18,527 nucleotides of DNA from Bacteroidales bacterium (GTDB lineage Bacteria; Bacteroidota; Bacteroidia; Bacteroidales; UBA1556): assembly GCA_029935325.1 (NCBI GenBank), contig JAOZKO010000017.1, positions 1 through 18,527 of the forward strand, in the 5' to 3' direction. The position numbers were made by a program, and so were the translations under genes. The notes under the pieces are model-generated. The model did no database searches and had not been told where the DNA came from. It worked only from the letters and a program-made list of their open reading frames with translations. Shown here piece after piece: positions 1 through 7,234 of this stretch. Position 1 is the stretch's first letter. Every line of letters starts with the position of its first letter.

Positions 1-307
1 AAAGCAGCAATGTTTAAAAAATATAATACAATAATGCAACTCAAGTGTACGTTTCAATGTCAATAAAGTATAATTTGTGTGTTAAATTATTAGTTTTTCA
101 GATCAAATCTTATAATTAATCAAAGGGAAAATCTTAATATTTATTCAATAAAAAAGCAAAATTCCTTTTTTACAAATTGGCACAATTGTGGTTTAATAAA
201 ATGATATAAAAATTGGGAGGATAAAACCTGAGGACTATACTCTATTTTTTTATTAATAATTCGATTCTAAGTTCATTGTATTACTAACGTTTTTAAATAT
301 ATCCTAA
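1..307. other. AT-rich intergenic region upstream of the LRR gene
   Basis: No convincing gene or RNA is visible in this leader. It is very AT-rich, with stop codons in all frames. A TATAAT-like hexamer lies at 69-74, and a perfect 10-bp palindrome (CACAATTGTG) at 181-190 could be an operator. An SD-like GGGAGG near 216-221 is not followed by a usable reading frame. I found no TAnnTTTG element close to the gene at 308, so its promoter is unassigned. Confidence 0.5.
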
Positions 308-2317
308 ATGATAAAGAACTATTTATTTTTACTAGCTGTAATCATATTTGCAGGGAACCTTCATGCTCAAAGGCGTGCAAATAGACAATCTACCTACGAA
401 AGAAATAGTAAAGCAAACACAAAAATTGTTCTAGATATTCAATCCTCATTCTTTGAAACAACCTATAATGCTTTTGCCCAAAAGCAAAGTATATATCACG
501 CTAAATTTGTAAACTCCGATTCTTCAGTAAGTTTGCTACCACTAACAGCTGTTTACGCTACAGAAATCAATTTATTAGAGTTTGATAATATTAGTAGAAG
601 GGATTTTGAAATATTGCTTTCAAAACTAAAGTATTGTGTTTCAGTCAATACTCTTAAGCTTACAAATGTAAAAATCTCCGATATACCTATTTCCTTTATT
701 GCTGATATGAAAGTAAAAACTCTATTAATAAACGGTTGCCGTACTATTAGCCCAACTTCAATGGGTGAATTAATGGTGAATATGGGGATGATTCGTAAAC
801 TTCAATTGCGTGACTGTGGACTTTATAATATTTCACTATTGGCATCTGCAAAGAATCTAAGGGTAATTGATCTTAGAGATAATAGTATTTCAGCAGCAGG
901 GATTTATTTAGAGGGACTTAAGTATGTTGATAGTATCTTTCTTTCTGGTAATAATATTCCAGATGCAAAGAATGATTTATTGTTTTTCAAGAAAAGTAAT
1001 ATTAAGTATATCGAAACGGATTCCATATCATCAATAGATAATACAAACTTGAAACGAGCATTGGATAATAAAACAATAGTTTTTACGCAAGTAAAGGAGT
1101 CACCAGAACAAAAAAGTAAATCATATTTTGGAGTGTTTAAGCAAAATAATTCAAACTTAAATGTGTATTCTAATGCGTACCTGCAGTACGAAAGACTATT
1201 TTCTAATCAGATTTTCAGAATCACTTATGATACTTTGTTTTTTGAAGATAGATTCTGGGATACGCTCAATAATATGAATTCAGCTTATAGTATGAGCTCG
1301 AATGTTAATCCAGGTATTTTCAGGCTTTATAAAGAGAAGACAGTTGTCAGGAAGTATATCAATTTTGGTTTTAATAGAAATCAAACCAGATTGGAGTCAA
1401 TGACAAGAGCTACTAAATATCCTCGAAAAGCATTCTATAGAGCTCATCCTGAGCTTAATTCCTTTAAGAAATATACCTGGGTTATTGAGGAATCTATGAG
1501 TTCAAAAGAATTTAGGCCAATTAGCAGAATGTCTTATGTAGATTTAAGGCTTAAGTATGATGGCGCAGGAAGGACTTTTATTTTATATCTTAAGAAGAAG
1601 AATGGGGATATTATTTCACTGAATGCCTATCCTGTAAAGCCAAAGAATAGTAGGAAGAAGGAGGACCTGAGAGAGGTTTATGCAGCAGATTATAACCGTT
1701 ATCTTAATGCCTTAGCAAAGCGAGTAAGGCGCTATGATAAAAATGTGATAAGAGATAAAAATAGATTGAAAATTAGCATTGCAAAGAATCGTAGAAATGC
1801 TTGGAATCTGCTTAGAACTTATATGAGCCCTGAGGAGCGTGATATGACTGAGGAGGAGTGGATGAAGTATTATTATAATATTCTACGATATGAGGAAGAA
1901 GCATTACTAAACTCTTATCCTAGCCCTATGTATTTGACAAGAGTATTTGAGAAAAATGGATTAAGTGGAACTAATTTTAACTTTACTGATACTACTTCTA
2001 TAGCCATGCTTAAAGCATATTTCACCGATGATAAAGATTTAAATATTCCTGTTAAAAGATTGATTATCATTGATAAGTCAGACCTTAGTTATAAAATTAT
2101 TTATCTGAATATTACAATTGATCCAATTTCTTTTTCCTTCAATAGAGATAATAATATTTCTATTCTAGTTTATTTGCCCGATGGCTCCATTGGCATTGTT
2201 AAAGGTGATGAAATTGATAAAGCCCTAAGCAGCACCGGTACTCCTGCACTTAAGTCAGCGATAACAAGTGTAGAGTTTATTACAATAAGGCAGGTAATGA
2301 GTGAGATAGAGCTTTAA
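308..2317 (+). CDS. Secreted leucine-rich-repeat protein, Bacteroidota-specific, function unknown
   Basis: A 669-aa protein with a clear signal peptide (residues 1-20, hydrophobic core, cleavage likely after NLHA). Residues about 85-220 form irregular leucine-rich repeats, for example LRVIDLRDNSIS near 184 and a second near SIFLSGNNI, which usually bind proteins. Residues about 380-440 are predicted beta strands, 451-537 are charged and helical (rich in Arg, Lys and Glu), and the last 130 residues are beta-rich. By eye the part from about 385 onward resembles the C-terminal half of the membrane protein at 3100-4716: compare LYLKKKNGDIISLNAYPV here with LNLKKGDKLLSFSIIPV there. No catalytic motif is visible, and there is no T9SS sorting domain or lipobox. 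It lies 103 nt upstream of a sigma factor on the same strand, so a sensor or ligand-binding role in that system is an inference. The ATG at 308 fits the signal peptide. Confidence 0.8.
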   Translation: MIKNYLFLLAVIIFAGNLHAQRRANRQSTYERNSKANTKIVLDIQSSFFETTYNAFAQKQSIYHAKFVNSDSSVSLLPLTAVYATEINLLEFDNISRRDFEILLSKLKYCVSVNTLKLTNVKISDIPISFIADMKVKTLLINGCRTISPTSMGELMVNMGMIRKLQLRDCGLYNISLLASAKNLRVIDLRDNSISAAGIYLEGLKYVDSIFLSGNNIPDAKNDLLFFKKSNIKYIETDSISSIDNTNLKRALDNKTIVFTQVKESPEQKSKSYFGVFKQNNSNLNVYSNAYLQYERLFSNQIFRITYDTLFFEDRFWDTLNNMNSAYSMSSNVNPGIFRLYKEKTVVRKYINFGFNRNQTRLESMTRATKYPRKAFYRAHPELNSFKKYTWVIEESMSSKEFRPISRMSYVDLRLKYDGAGRTFILYLKKKNGDIISLNAYPVKPKNSRKKEDLREVYAADYNRYLNALAKRVRRYDKNVIRDKNRLKISIAKNRRNAWNLLRTYMSPEERDMTEEEWMKYYYNILRYEEEALLNSYPSPMYLTRVFEKNGLSGTNFNFTDTTSIAMLKAYFTDDKDLNIPVKRLIIIDKSDLSYKIIYLNITIDPISFSFNRDNNISILVYLPDGSIGIVKGDEIDKALSSTGTPALKSAITSVEFITIRQVMSEIEL

Positions 2318-2420
2318 CGAAAAATATTTTGTAACAAATCTAAGCTTAAGGTATTATATAAGTAGTAAGCAGAAAGTTTTTAAGCTTTTGCAGAAGAAAT
2401 ACAAATTAAATGAGGATAAT

Positions 2421-3038
2421 ATGAGCAATTCACAGATGGCAAATACTAAAGATATTATCAGTAAATCAATTTCCAAAGATGATTTTGAGAAGGAACTCGA
2501 AGAGCTCTATAAAAGTGAATATATAAGCTTATTTCGATATGTTTTTTCAAGAATAGAAAGGAAAGAGGATGCCTCTGATATTGTTAGTTTGGCATTTCTG
2601 AAAGCTTTACAAAGCAGAGATAAGTTTAAGATGCTACACTCTAGGGCATTGATTTCGTGGATTTATAAGATTGCTACAAATGAGATTCTGCTTTTTTATC
2701 GAAGAAAGAAAGTTGAAAGAAAATATTTTATTGAGAAGAAGTTTCTAATGAAGGCAATGGATGAAATATATGAGCAGCCGAGTTCTGTTGGTCTTCTTAT
2801 TGAAAGCTTAGATAATCTTTCTAATAAGGAAATTGACCTTATTCAGATGAAATACTTTGATTATTTATCCTTTAAGCAAATGGCTGTAATAGTAGGGAAA
2901 AGCGAGGAAAGCTTGAGAGTGAGTTTGCATCGAATTAGAAAAAAGTTAAATGCAGATATATTGCAATTGAGTAAACGTAAAGGCATTGAGGTATTATTGT
3001 CGGTAGCAATATTGATATTTACTTATTGTTTTGTATAA
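2421..3038 (+). CDS. ECF-type RNA polymerase sigma factor with a C-terminal hydrophobic segment
   Basis: A 205-aa sigma-70 family protein. Region 2 spans about 26-98 (LFRYVFSRI, the acidic EDASDIVSLAFLKA stretch, then LISWIYKIATNEILLFYRR). Region 4 with its helix-turn-helix spans about 127-178 (LSNKEIDLIQMKYFDYLSFKQMA, then SEESLRVSLHRIRKKL). There is no region 1 or 3, as expected for ECF sigma factors. The last 17 residues, after KRKGIE, are an uninterrupted hydrophobic stretch (VLLSVAILIFTYCFV), long enough for a marginal membrane helix with positive residues on its cytoplasmic side. This is unusual, because ECF factors are normally soluble and held by a separate anti-sigma. I chose the ATG at 2421, preceded by TGAGGA, over an in-frame TTG at 2388. 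The next gene begins 61 nt downstream and has the usual position and topology of an anti-sigma or sensor partner. Confidence 0.87.
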   Translation: MSNSQMANTKDIISKSISKDDFEKELEELYKSEYISLFRYVFSRIERKEDASDIVSLAFLKALQSRDKFKMLHSRALISWIYKIATNEILLFYRRKKVERKYFIEKKFLMKAMDEIYEQPSSVGLLIESLDNLSNKEIDLIQMKYFDYLSFKQMAVIVGKSEESLRVSLHRIRKKLNADILQLSKRKGIEVLLSVAILIFTYCFV

Positions 3039-3099
3039 AAGCTTTAAGAAATAGTTTGAGTGAAAATAGTAGTAATTGATTTTTAAAAATATAGATTCT

Positions 3100-4716
3100 A
3101 TGAAGGCAAATAAGAAAATTATAACAGATAGACCAACAATAAGTGATTCAGAAATTATTGAGTTGAAGAAGTCGTTTAAGGATATACTTCAAAATTATTA
3201 TAGTGGAGCAACTTCATCAGTAAGCGGTGGTTTGTCATCAGGTCTTAGTTGGGGCATTGGAGGTCTTTCTATTCTAGCTATAGCTGCAATTTCATATTTT
3301 GCTGTAATATCTCTTTTGGATAATAGTGATGAGTCCATTGCTGTTGAGGTGATTGCCGATAGTCTTCAGCAAACACATCAAGATACAATTGTTGTTGCCA
3401 AAAGAAAAATTGATCCTCCCTTTGGTGAGATTATAGAGTTTGAAAACTTCAATATTGATAATAGTAAAAAGCAAAAAATTACTACTAAAAACGGAACTGT
3501 TATTAATATTCCCAAAAATGCTTTTGTTGATATAAATGGGGACATAGTTACAGAAGATATTGCAATTGATTTTAGGGACTTTTATAATCCAATGGATTTC
3601 TATTTATCAGGAATTCCCATGGATTATGATTCCGTTGGTGTTAATTATACATTCACATCCGCTGGAATGTTTCAAATAGATGCACAATCAAATGGTAAGC
3701 AACTATATTTGAAAGAAGGAAAAAAGATTGATATCGAACTTGTTTCTAATTATGAAGAAACATATAATTTTTACCAATACGATACGCTGAAAAATGAGTG
3801 GGAATATATGTCAACAGAGGACGAGTCTGATATATCAAAAGTTGTAAGTCAGGAAGAAAATATTAGTGAAACAGATTCTATTGATTATTCTGGTGATTAT
3901 GCTTATAATTATGAAGAGAATTATGAGGTTGCTAGTGAAGATATAGTAATAGAGGAGAGGATAGTTCAACTTGTGGAGAAAAAATATATGAGAGTTGGTG
4001 AAATTGAGAACTATGCTTTTCCTGCCAGTGAAGAAATTGTAAAGGGAACTGAGTTTGAGAATATTGATAGTTTGAATCTAGAAATAAAGCAAGGACAAGA
4101 TTTCAGTGTAAGTTATTATTCAGTGGTATGGGATAAGATATATTTGGAAGGTACATCAGGTGATTTGAGCCTAAACTTGAAAAAGGGAGATAAACTATTA
4201 AGTTTTAGCATTATTCCTGTAATTAATGAGGAAAAGTTTGAGCAAGCTAAAGAAGAATTAGAGAGAGTTACTACCCTTGAGAATAAAAGAAGAGCTGATA
4301 ATAAAGAAAGAATTAATAACGCAACTAAACTGAGTAAGGCAATTGATGATTGGAAATATACTCGTAATATCCAGATTGTAGATTTAGGTTTTTATAATTG
4401 TGATCGCCCAATGCCTAGTCCCCCTTTGCCAGTTTTAGCAGAGAATAGGATTATAGATTCAAATGGTGAAAGGCTTCGTTTTAATACCATTAATGTTGTT
4501 CAGCATGGTCAAAATATTCTGTGGAATTACAATAACTTAAAATGGTATCATAGTAATCCAAAGAAGTATTTTAATATCGCATGGTTCAAAACAAAAGATG
4601 ATAAATTGGCAATTATTCTTCCAGACAGATTTACTTTAGAGAATGATTATCAGTATGTTGCAATGGTATATGATACAGATGAGGGGCTAGAGGTATTAAC
4701 AAAGCTATTAAACTAA
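3100..4716 (+). CDS. Single-pass membrane protein downstream of the sigma factor (putative anti-sigma/sensor)
   Basis: A 538-aa protein. Residues 1-50 form a short cytoplasmic tail (RPTISDSEIIELKKSFKDIL) of a kind I associate with Bacteroidota proteins encoded beside sigma factors. One membrane helix spans about 52-73 (LSILAIAAISYFAVISLL). The rest should be periplasmic. Residues about 126-195 match a beta-rich Bacteroidota module (GTVINIPKNAFVD, then YLSGIPMDYDS, then SAGMF). Residues 238-290 are an acidic, Tyr-rich, probably disordered stretch. Residues 376-415 look like a coiled coil. The C-terminal part contains LGFYNCDRPMP near 429. No zinc-binding HxxxCxxC anti-sigma motif is present, so anti-sigma function is inferred from position and topology only. 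The ATG at 3100 is preferred to an in-frame TTG at 3076; neither has a clear ribosome binding site. Confidence 0.8.
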   Translation: MKANKKIITDRPTISDSEIIELKKSFKDILQNYYSGATSSVSGGLSSGLSWGIGGLSILAIAAISYFAVISLLDNSDESIAVEVIADSLQQTHQDTIVVAKRKIDPPFGEIIEFENFNIDNSKKQKITTKNGTVINIPKNAFVDINGDIVTEDIAIDFRDFYNPMDFYLSGIPMDYDSVGVNYTFTSAGMFQIDAQSNGKQLYLKEGKKIDIELVSNYEETYNFYQYDTLKNEWEYMSTEDESDISKVVSQEENISETDSIDYSGDYAYNYEENYEVASEDIVIEERIVQLVEKKYMRVGEIENYAFPASEEIVKGTEFENIDSLNLEIKQGQDFSVSYYSVVWDKIYLEGTSGDLSLNLKKGDKLLSFSIIPVINEEKFEQAKEELERVTTLENKRRADNKERINNATKLSKAIDDWKYTRNIQIVDLGFYNCDRPMPSPPLPVLAENRIIDSNGERLRFNTINVVQHGQNILWNYNNLKWYHSNPKKYFNIAWFKTKDDKLAIILPDRFTLENDYQYVAMVYDTDEGLEVLTKLLN

Positions 4717-4724
4717 GGCGTTTA

Positions 4725-4765
4725 TGAGTCACGTCTAAGAATAGGCTATTTTTAGACTGGACTCA
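4725..4765. terminator. Long hairpin between convergent genes, probable bidirectional terminator
   Basis: The left arm (4725-4743) and right arm (4747-4765) pair as 6 bp (TGAGTC/GACTCA), a 2x2 internal mismatch, then 11 bp including one G-T pair, closed by a 3-nt loop (GGC). It starts 9 nt after the stop codon of the plus-strand gene and ends 5 nt before the stop codon of the minus-strand gene, the expected place for a shared terminator. The T-rich stretch that follows is weak (TTCATTATTTTA), so efficiency is uncertain. Confidence 0.65.
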
Positions 4766-4769
4766 TTCA

Positions 4770-5468
4770 TTATTTTACAATGCCTGAGTTCTGAAAATAC
4801 ATCCAAAGAGGATCATTAGGTACAGATGCAGTAATTGTCATTTCCTCTTTTTTAACAGGGTGAATAAACTTCAGGTAGCGAGCATGTAAACTAATGGAAG
4901 CATCAGGATTACTACGCTTTGCACCGTATTTCAGGTCACCTTTTATTATACATCCAATTTGCGATAACTGAACTCTTATTTGGTGATGTCGCCCTGTTTG
5001 TAATTCTACTTCAATAAGGTGATATTTGTCGGAGGAGGTAATATGCTTATAAGTAAGGATGGCTTCTTGAGCGCCATTAGTGTTTTTACTCACCACATAA
5101 GATTTATTGTTCTTTGGGTTTTTCTTAAGAAAACTTATAAGCTCTCCTTGAGGAATTGCAGGAGCTTTTTCCACTACTGCCCAATAGGTCTTTTTTATTT
5201 CGTGTTCCCTAAGCATTTTATTGAGTCGTCCCAATGCCTTATCAGTTCTCGCAAATATTAATGCGCCACTGGTGGGTCTGTCGAGCCGATGCACAACTCC
5301 CATATATACTTTGCCGGGCTTATTATACTTTTCTTTAAGGTATAGTTTGGCTTTTTCACTAAGTGGAGTGTCACCAGTTTTATCACCTTGAACAATTTCT
5401 CCAGCAGCCTTATTTACTATCAATAAGTGATTGTCCTCGTATAGAACAGTATCCTTAAAACTCTTCAT
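4770..5468 (-). CDS. RluA-family RNA pseudouridine synthase, short form without S4 domain
   Basis: A 232-aa enzyme that isomerises uridine to pseudouridine in rRNA or tRNA in the cytoplasm. The family signature HRLDRPTSG is at 60-68, with D63 as the predicted catalytic aspartate. The N-terminal LYEDNHLLIVNKAAG and the later RTDKALGRLNKML and TGRHHQIRVQL motifs are typical. There is no N-terminal S4 RNA-binding domain, so this is a compact single-domain form. The substrate (16S, 23S or tRNA) cannot be told from sequence. It lies downstream of panB on the same strand, 134 nt away across a repeat array. My recollection is that a synthase of this kind near panB recurs in Bacteroidota, which would support co-transcription. 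No TAnnTTTG promoter is visible directly upstream. Confidence 0.92.
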   Translation of the reverse strand: MKSFKDTVLYEDNHLLIVNKAAGEIVQGDKTGDTPLSEKAKLYLKEKYNKPGKVYMGVVHRLDRPTSGALIFARTDKALGRLNKMLREHEIKKTYWAVVEKAPAIPQGELISFLKKNPKNNKSYVVSKNTNGAQEAILTYKHITSSDKYHLIEVELQTGRHHQIRVQLSQIGCIIKGDLKYGAKRSNPDASISLHARYLKFIHPVKKEEMTITASVPNDPLWMYFQNSGIVK

Positions 5469-5530
5469 ATTCTGGTGATTGCAATGTGTATTTTGTGTTT
5501 ACCTTCTTCGCTAAAGCTTCGGAGGGTTAA

Positions 5531-5600
5531 TGTGTTTTGTGTTTTGTGTTTGTTGTTTTGTGTTTGTTTTGGAACTCCCAACTCCGAACTTCGAACCAAA
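5531..5600. repeat. Heptad (7-bp period) repeat array between rluA-like gene and panB
   Basis: Ten consecutive 7-bp units in one register: TGTGTTT three times, GTTGTTT, TGTGTTT, GTTTTGG, then AACTCCC, AACTCCG, AACTTCG and AACCAAA. The motif changes midway but the register is kept. Upstream, at 5485-5500, are two further TGTGTTT-like words out of register, followed by an imperfect palindrome around 5502-5525 (CTTCGCTAAAGCTTCGGAG). No protein can be supported here. Confidence 0.7.
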
Positions 5601-5602
5601 AA

Positions 5603-6424
5603 TCAATACTGTTCTCTTTCATTAGGGAAATCCTTAGACTTAACATCTGTAATATAAGCCTGAACTGAACCCATTATTTCTTCTTTAAGATTGTGGTATC
5701 GTCGTAGAAATCTTGGTGAAAAATCTTGAGTAATACCAAGCATATCATGAAGCACAAGTACTTGCCCGTCAACCTGACCGCCAGCGCCAATTCCTATTAC
5801 AGGAATTTTTACTTCTTCAGTAACTTCTCCTGCTAAATCTGCTGGGATTTTCTCTAAAATTATTCCAAAGCAACCTGCTTCTTCTAGTAAATCGGCATCC
5901 CTTCTTAACTGATCAGCTTCCTCTTCGTTGGTAGCTCTTACCACATAAGTTCCGAATTTATGTATTGATTGTGGCGTAAGGCCCAAATGACCCATTACAG
6001 GAATTCCTGCTGAGATAATTCTTTTTACGGACTCAATAATTTCCGATCCACCTTCCATCTTTACTGCATTAGCACCCGACTCCTTCATTATTCTAATGGC
6101 GCTAGAAAGTGCCTCTTTGGAGTTTCCCTGATATGTTCCAAAAGGTAAATCCACAACTACCAATGGTCGCTTTGCTGCGCGCACTACAGACGAAGCATGG
6201 TAAATCATATCATTTAATGTAATGGGTAGGGTAGAGTCAAAGCCTGCCATAACATTTGATGCAGAGTCTCCTACTAATATAATATCTATTCCTGAATCAT
6301 CTAGTATTTTTGCAAAACTAAAATCGTAAGCCGTTAACATGGCGATTTTCTCGCCTTTAAGCTTCATTTCTTGTAAAACGTGAGTCGTTACTTTTGTCTT
6401 ACTTACTGTATTTGCTGTTGACAT
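5603..6424 (-). CDS. panB: 3-methyl-2-oxobutanoate hydroxymethyltransferase
   Basis: A 273-aa enzyme that transfers a hydroxymethyl group from methylenetetrahydrofolate to 2-oxoisovalerate to make ketopantoate, the first committed step of pantothenate and coenzyme A synthesis. Family signatures are all present: MLTAYDFSFAKILDDSGID near 29-47, LVGDSASNVMAG at 50-61 with metal ligand D53, metal ligand D92 in VVVDLPFGTY, K122 in VKMEGG, GHLGLTPQS at 145-153, catalytic-type E191 in IILEKIPA, and IGIGAGGQVDGQVLVLHDMLG at 210-230. Length is normal. I start at the ATG at 6424, preceded by the purine-rich AAGAAGAG. An in-frame TTG at 6451 overlaps the -7 promoter element and would lie upstream of the transcript start. 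An RluA-family gene follows. Confidence 0.96.
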   Translation of the reverse strand: MSTANTVSKTKVTTHVLQEMKLKGEKIAMLTAYDFSFAKILDDSGIDIILVGDSASNVMAGFDSTLPITLNDMIYHASSVVRAAKRPLVVVDLPFGTYQGNSKEALSSAIRIMKESGANAVKMEGGSEIIESVKRIISAGIPVMGHLGLTPQSIHKFGTYVVRATNEEEADQLRRDADLLEEAGCFGIILEKIPADLAGEVTEEVKIPVIGIGAGGQVDGQVLVLHDMLGITQDFSPRFLRRYHNLKEEIMGSVQAYITDVKSKDFPNEREQY

Positions 6425-6448
6425 CTCTTCTTGTATTAGTTTAGACGG

Positions 6449-6456
6449 CAAATCTA
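6449..6456 (-). promoter_or_regulatory. -7 promoter element for panB
   Basis: On the minus strand this reads TAGATTTG, an exact match to the Bacteroidota -7 consensus TAnnTTTG, 24 nt before the panB ATG. No clear -33 TTTG was found at the right distance. It supports the choice of start codon for panB. Confidence 0.5.
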
Positions 6457-6492
6457 AAGATTTTTATTGATATGAGAAATTCTATTTTTTTA

Positions 6493-6569
6493 GTGACTAA
6501 AGTATTTGAAGTGTCTAAAGTGTCTAAAGTGTCTAAAGTGTCTAAAGTGCCTAAAGTGTCTAAAGTGCC
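6493..6569. repeat. 9-bp tandem repeat array (GTGTCTAAA)
   Basis: Eight 9-bp units in register: GTGACTAAA, GTATTTGAA, GTGTCTAAA four times, GTGCCTAAA and GTGTCTAAA, then a partial GTGCC. The central units are identical, so copy number could vary by slippage. It lies in the 323-nt gap between the divergent genes panB and the Rrf2-type regulator, upstream of both promoters. Units are too short and have no spacers for CRISPR. Confidence 0.85.
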
Positions 6570-6585
6570 AACGGTTCTAAATTAA

Positions 6586-6635
6586 CTCCAAGTACTCTAA
6601 GTACTTCAAACTCCAAGTACTCTAAGTGCTTCAAA
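6586..6635. repeat. Two tandem copies of a 25-bp repeat related to the 9-bp array
   Basis: Copies at 6586-6610 and 6611-6635 differ at one base (GTACTT versus GTGCTT). Each contains 9-bp words (GTACTCTAA, then GTACTTCAA or GTGCTTCAA) that resemble the neighbouring GTGTCTAAA units, suggesting a shared origin. The embedded AAGTACTCTAAGTACTT is close to an inverted repeat. Confidence 0.8.
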
Positions 6636-6691
6636 TACCCTATTTAAGCAATTAAGTGCTTATTTATTTTAATTTTAAATAAAACACATAA

Positions 6692-6709
6692 TATATTTGT
6701 ATATTTTTG
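6692..6709 (+). promoter_or_regulatory. Two candidate -7 elements for the Rrf2-type regulator
   Basis: TATATTTG at 6692-6699 and TATTTTTG at 6702-6709 both match TAnnTTTG and lie 38-55 nt before the ATG at 6748. No clear -33 TTTG or TTG is seen 17-23 nt upstream of either, so which one is used is unknown. Confidence 0.4.
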
Positions 6710-6747
6710 CATAAATTACGAATAGGACAAACATATAAAACTAATAA

Positions 6748-7161
6748 ATGTCAAATAAGATTTTTAACTTATCCGAAGCTGCAAGTATTGCTATTCACAG
6801 TATGGTTTTTATAGCTAAAAGTGAAGGCTTAACAAATGTGGTTAAAATTTCTGAGGAGTTTAAGTTCTCTAAACACCATGTTGCAAAAGTTATGCAAAGG
6901 CTAAATAAAGTTGGTATGGTAGGAAGTAATAGAGGCCCATCGGGTGGTTTTTATTTGATTAAGGAGCCTAAAGAAATAAGTTTACTCGATATTTATGAAG
7001 CTATTGAAGGCAGGATGCCTGATTATGATTGCCCAATGGGATATAATTATTGCCCATTTAAAAAATGCCTTCTTGGAACCATAATTAATGATATGACTGC
7101 ACAGTTTAAGGATTATCTAGAGACTAAAACTTTACAGTATTTCTTGGATAACGATTATTGA
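6748..7161 (+). CDS. Rrf2-family transcriptional regulator with three cysteines (putative Fe-S sensor)
   Basis: A 137-aa winged helix-turn-helix regulator of the Rrf2 family (IscR, NsrR, CymR and relatives). The DNA-binding helices span about 10-55 (SIAIHSMVFIAK, then ISEEFKFSKHHVAKVMQRL), followed by the family hallmark wing GSNRGPSGGFYL at 59-70 and the dimerisation helix LLDIYEAIEG. Cysteines C95, C102 and C107 are spaced Cx6Cx4C in the region where IscR and NsrR bind an iron-sulfur cluster, so it may sense Fe-S status, nitric oxide or redox. The cluster is inferred. No obvious target gene lies next to it: panB is divergent and the downstream gene is convergent. It appears to be transcribed alone, ending at the hairpin at 7185-7211. 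Confidence 0.9.
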   Translation: MSNKIFNLSEAASIAIHSMVFIAKSEGLTNVVKISEEFKFSKHHVAKVMQRLNKVGMVGSNRGPSGGFYLIKEPKEISLLDIYEAIEGRMPDYDCPMGYNYCPFKKCLLGTIINDMTAQFKDYLETKTLQYFLDNDY

Positions 7162-7184
7162 TTGACTAAACTATTGATAAACAA

Positions 7185-7211
7185 AAATGCCCTGATAAAA
7201 TCAAGGCATTT
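7185..7211. terminator. Bidirectional Rho-independent terminator
   Basis: Arms 7185-7195 (AAATGCCCTGA) and 7201-7211 (TCAAGGCATTT) pair over 11 positions with one C-A mismatch around a 5-nt loop. A T-rich run follows on the plus strand (CTTTACTTTT), and an A-rich run precedes it (AAACAAAA on the plus strand), which gives a U-rich tail for the minus-strand transcript. It separates two convergent genes. Confidence 0.8.
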
Positions 7212-7234
7212 CTTTACTTTTAAAAGTTTTGTTA

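Noticed and set aside
1..307. Riboswitch or small RNA in the leader
   Set aside because: Only a 10-bp palindrome and scattered AT-rich stems are visible. No conserved riboswitch core was recognised.
2328..2340. GTAAC at 2331-2335 as an ECF -35 element for autoregulation of the sigma gene
   Set aside because: A five-base match in AT-rich DNA is weak, and no matching -10 element or second copy of the promoter was found in the window.
2388..2420. Upstream TTG start for the sigma factor
   Set aside because: The ATG at 2421 has a nearby TGAGGA, and the extra 11 residues are not part of the sigma domain.
5475..5657. 60-residue plus-strand open frame rich in Cys, Leu and Phe
   Set aside because: It runs through the TGTGTTT heptads and into the antisense of panB. 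The composition is produced by the repeat, with no ribosome binding site or domain.
6425..6451. TTG start for panB at 6451
   Set aside because: The TTG overlaps the TAGATTTG promoter element and so would lie upstream of the transcript start.
6493..6635. Possible CRISPR array
   Set aside because: Units are 9 bp and contiguous, there are no unique spacers, and no cas gene is present.
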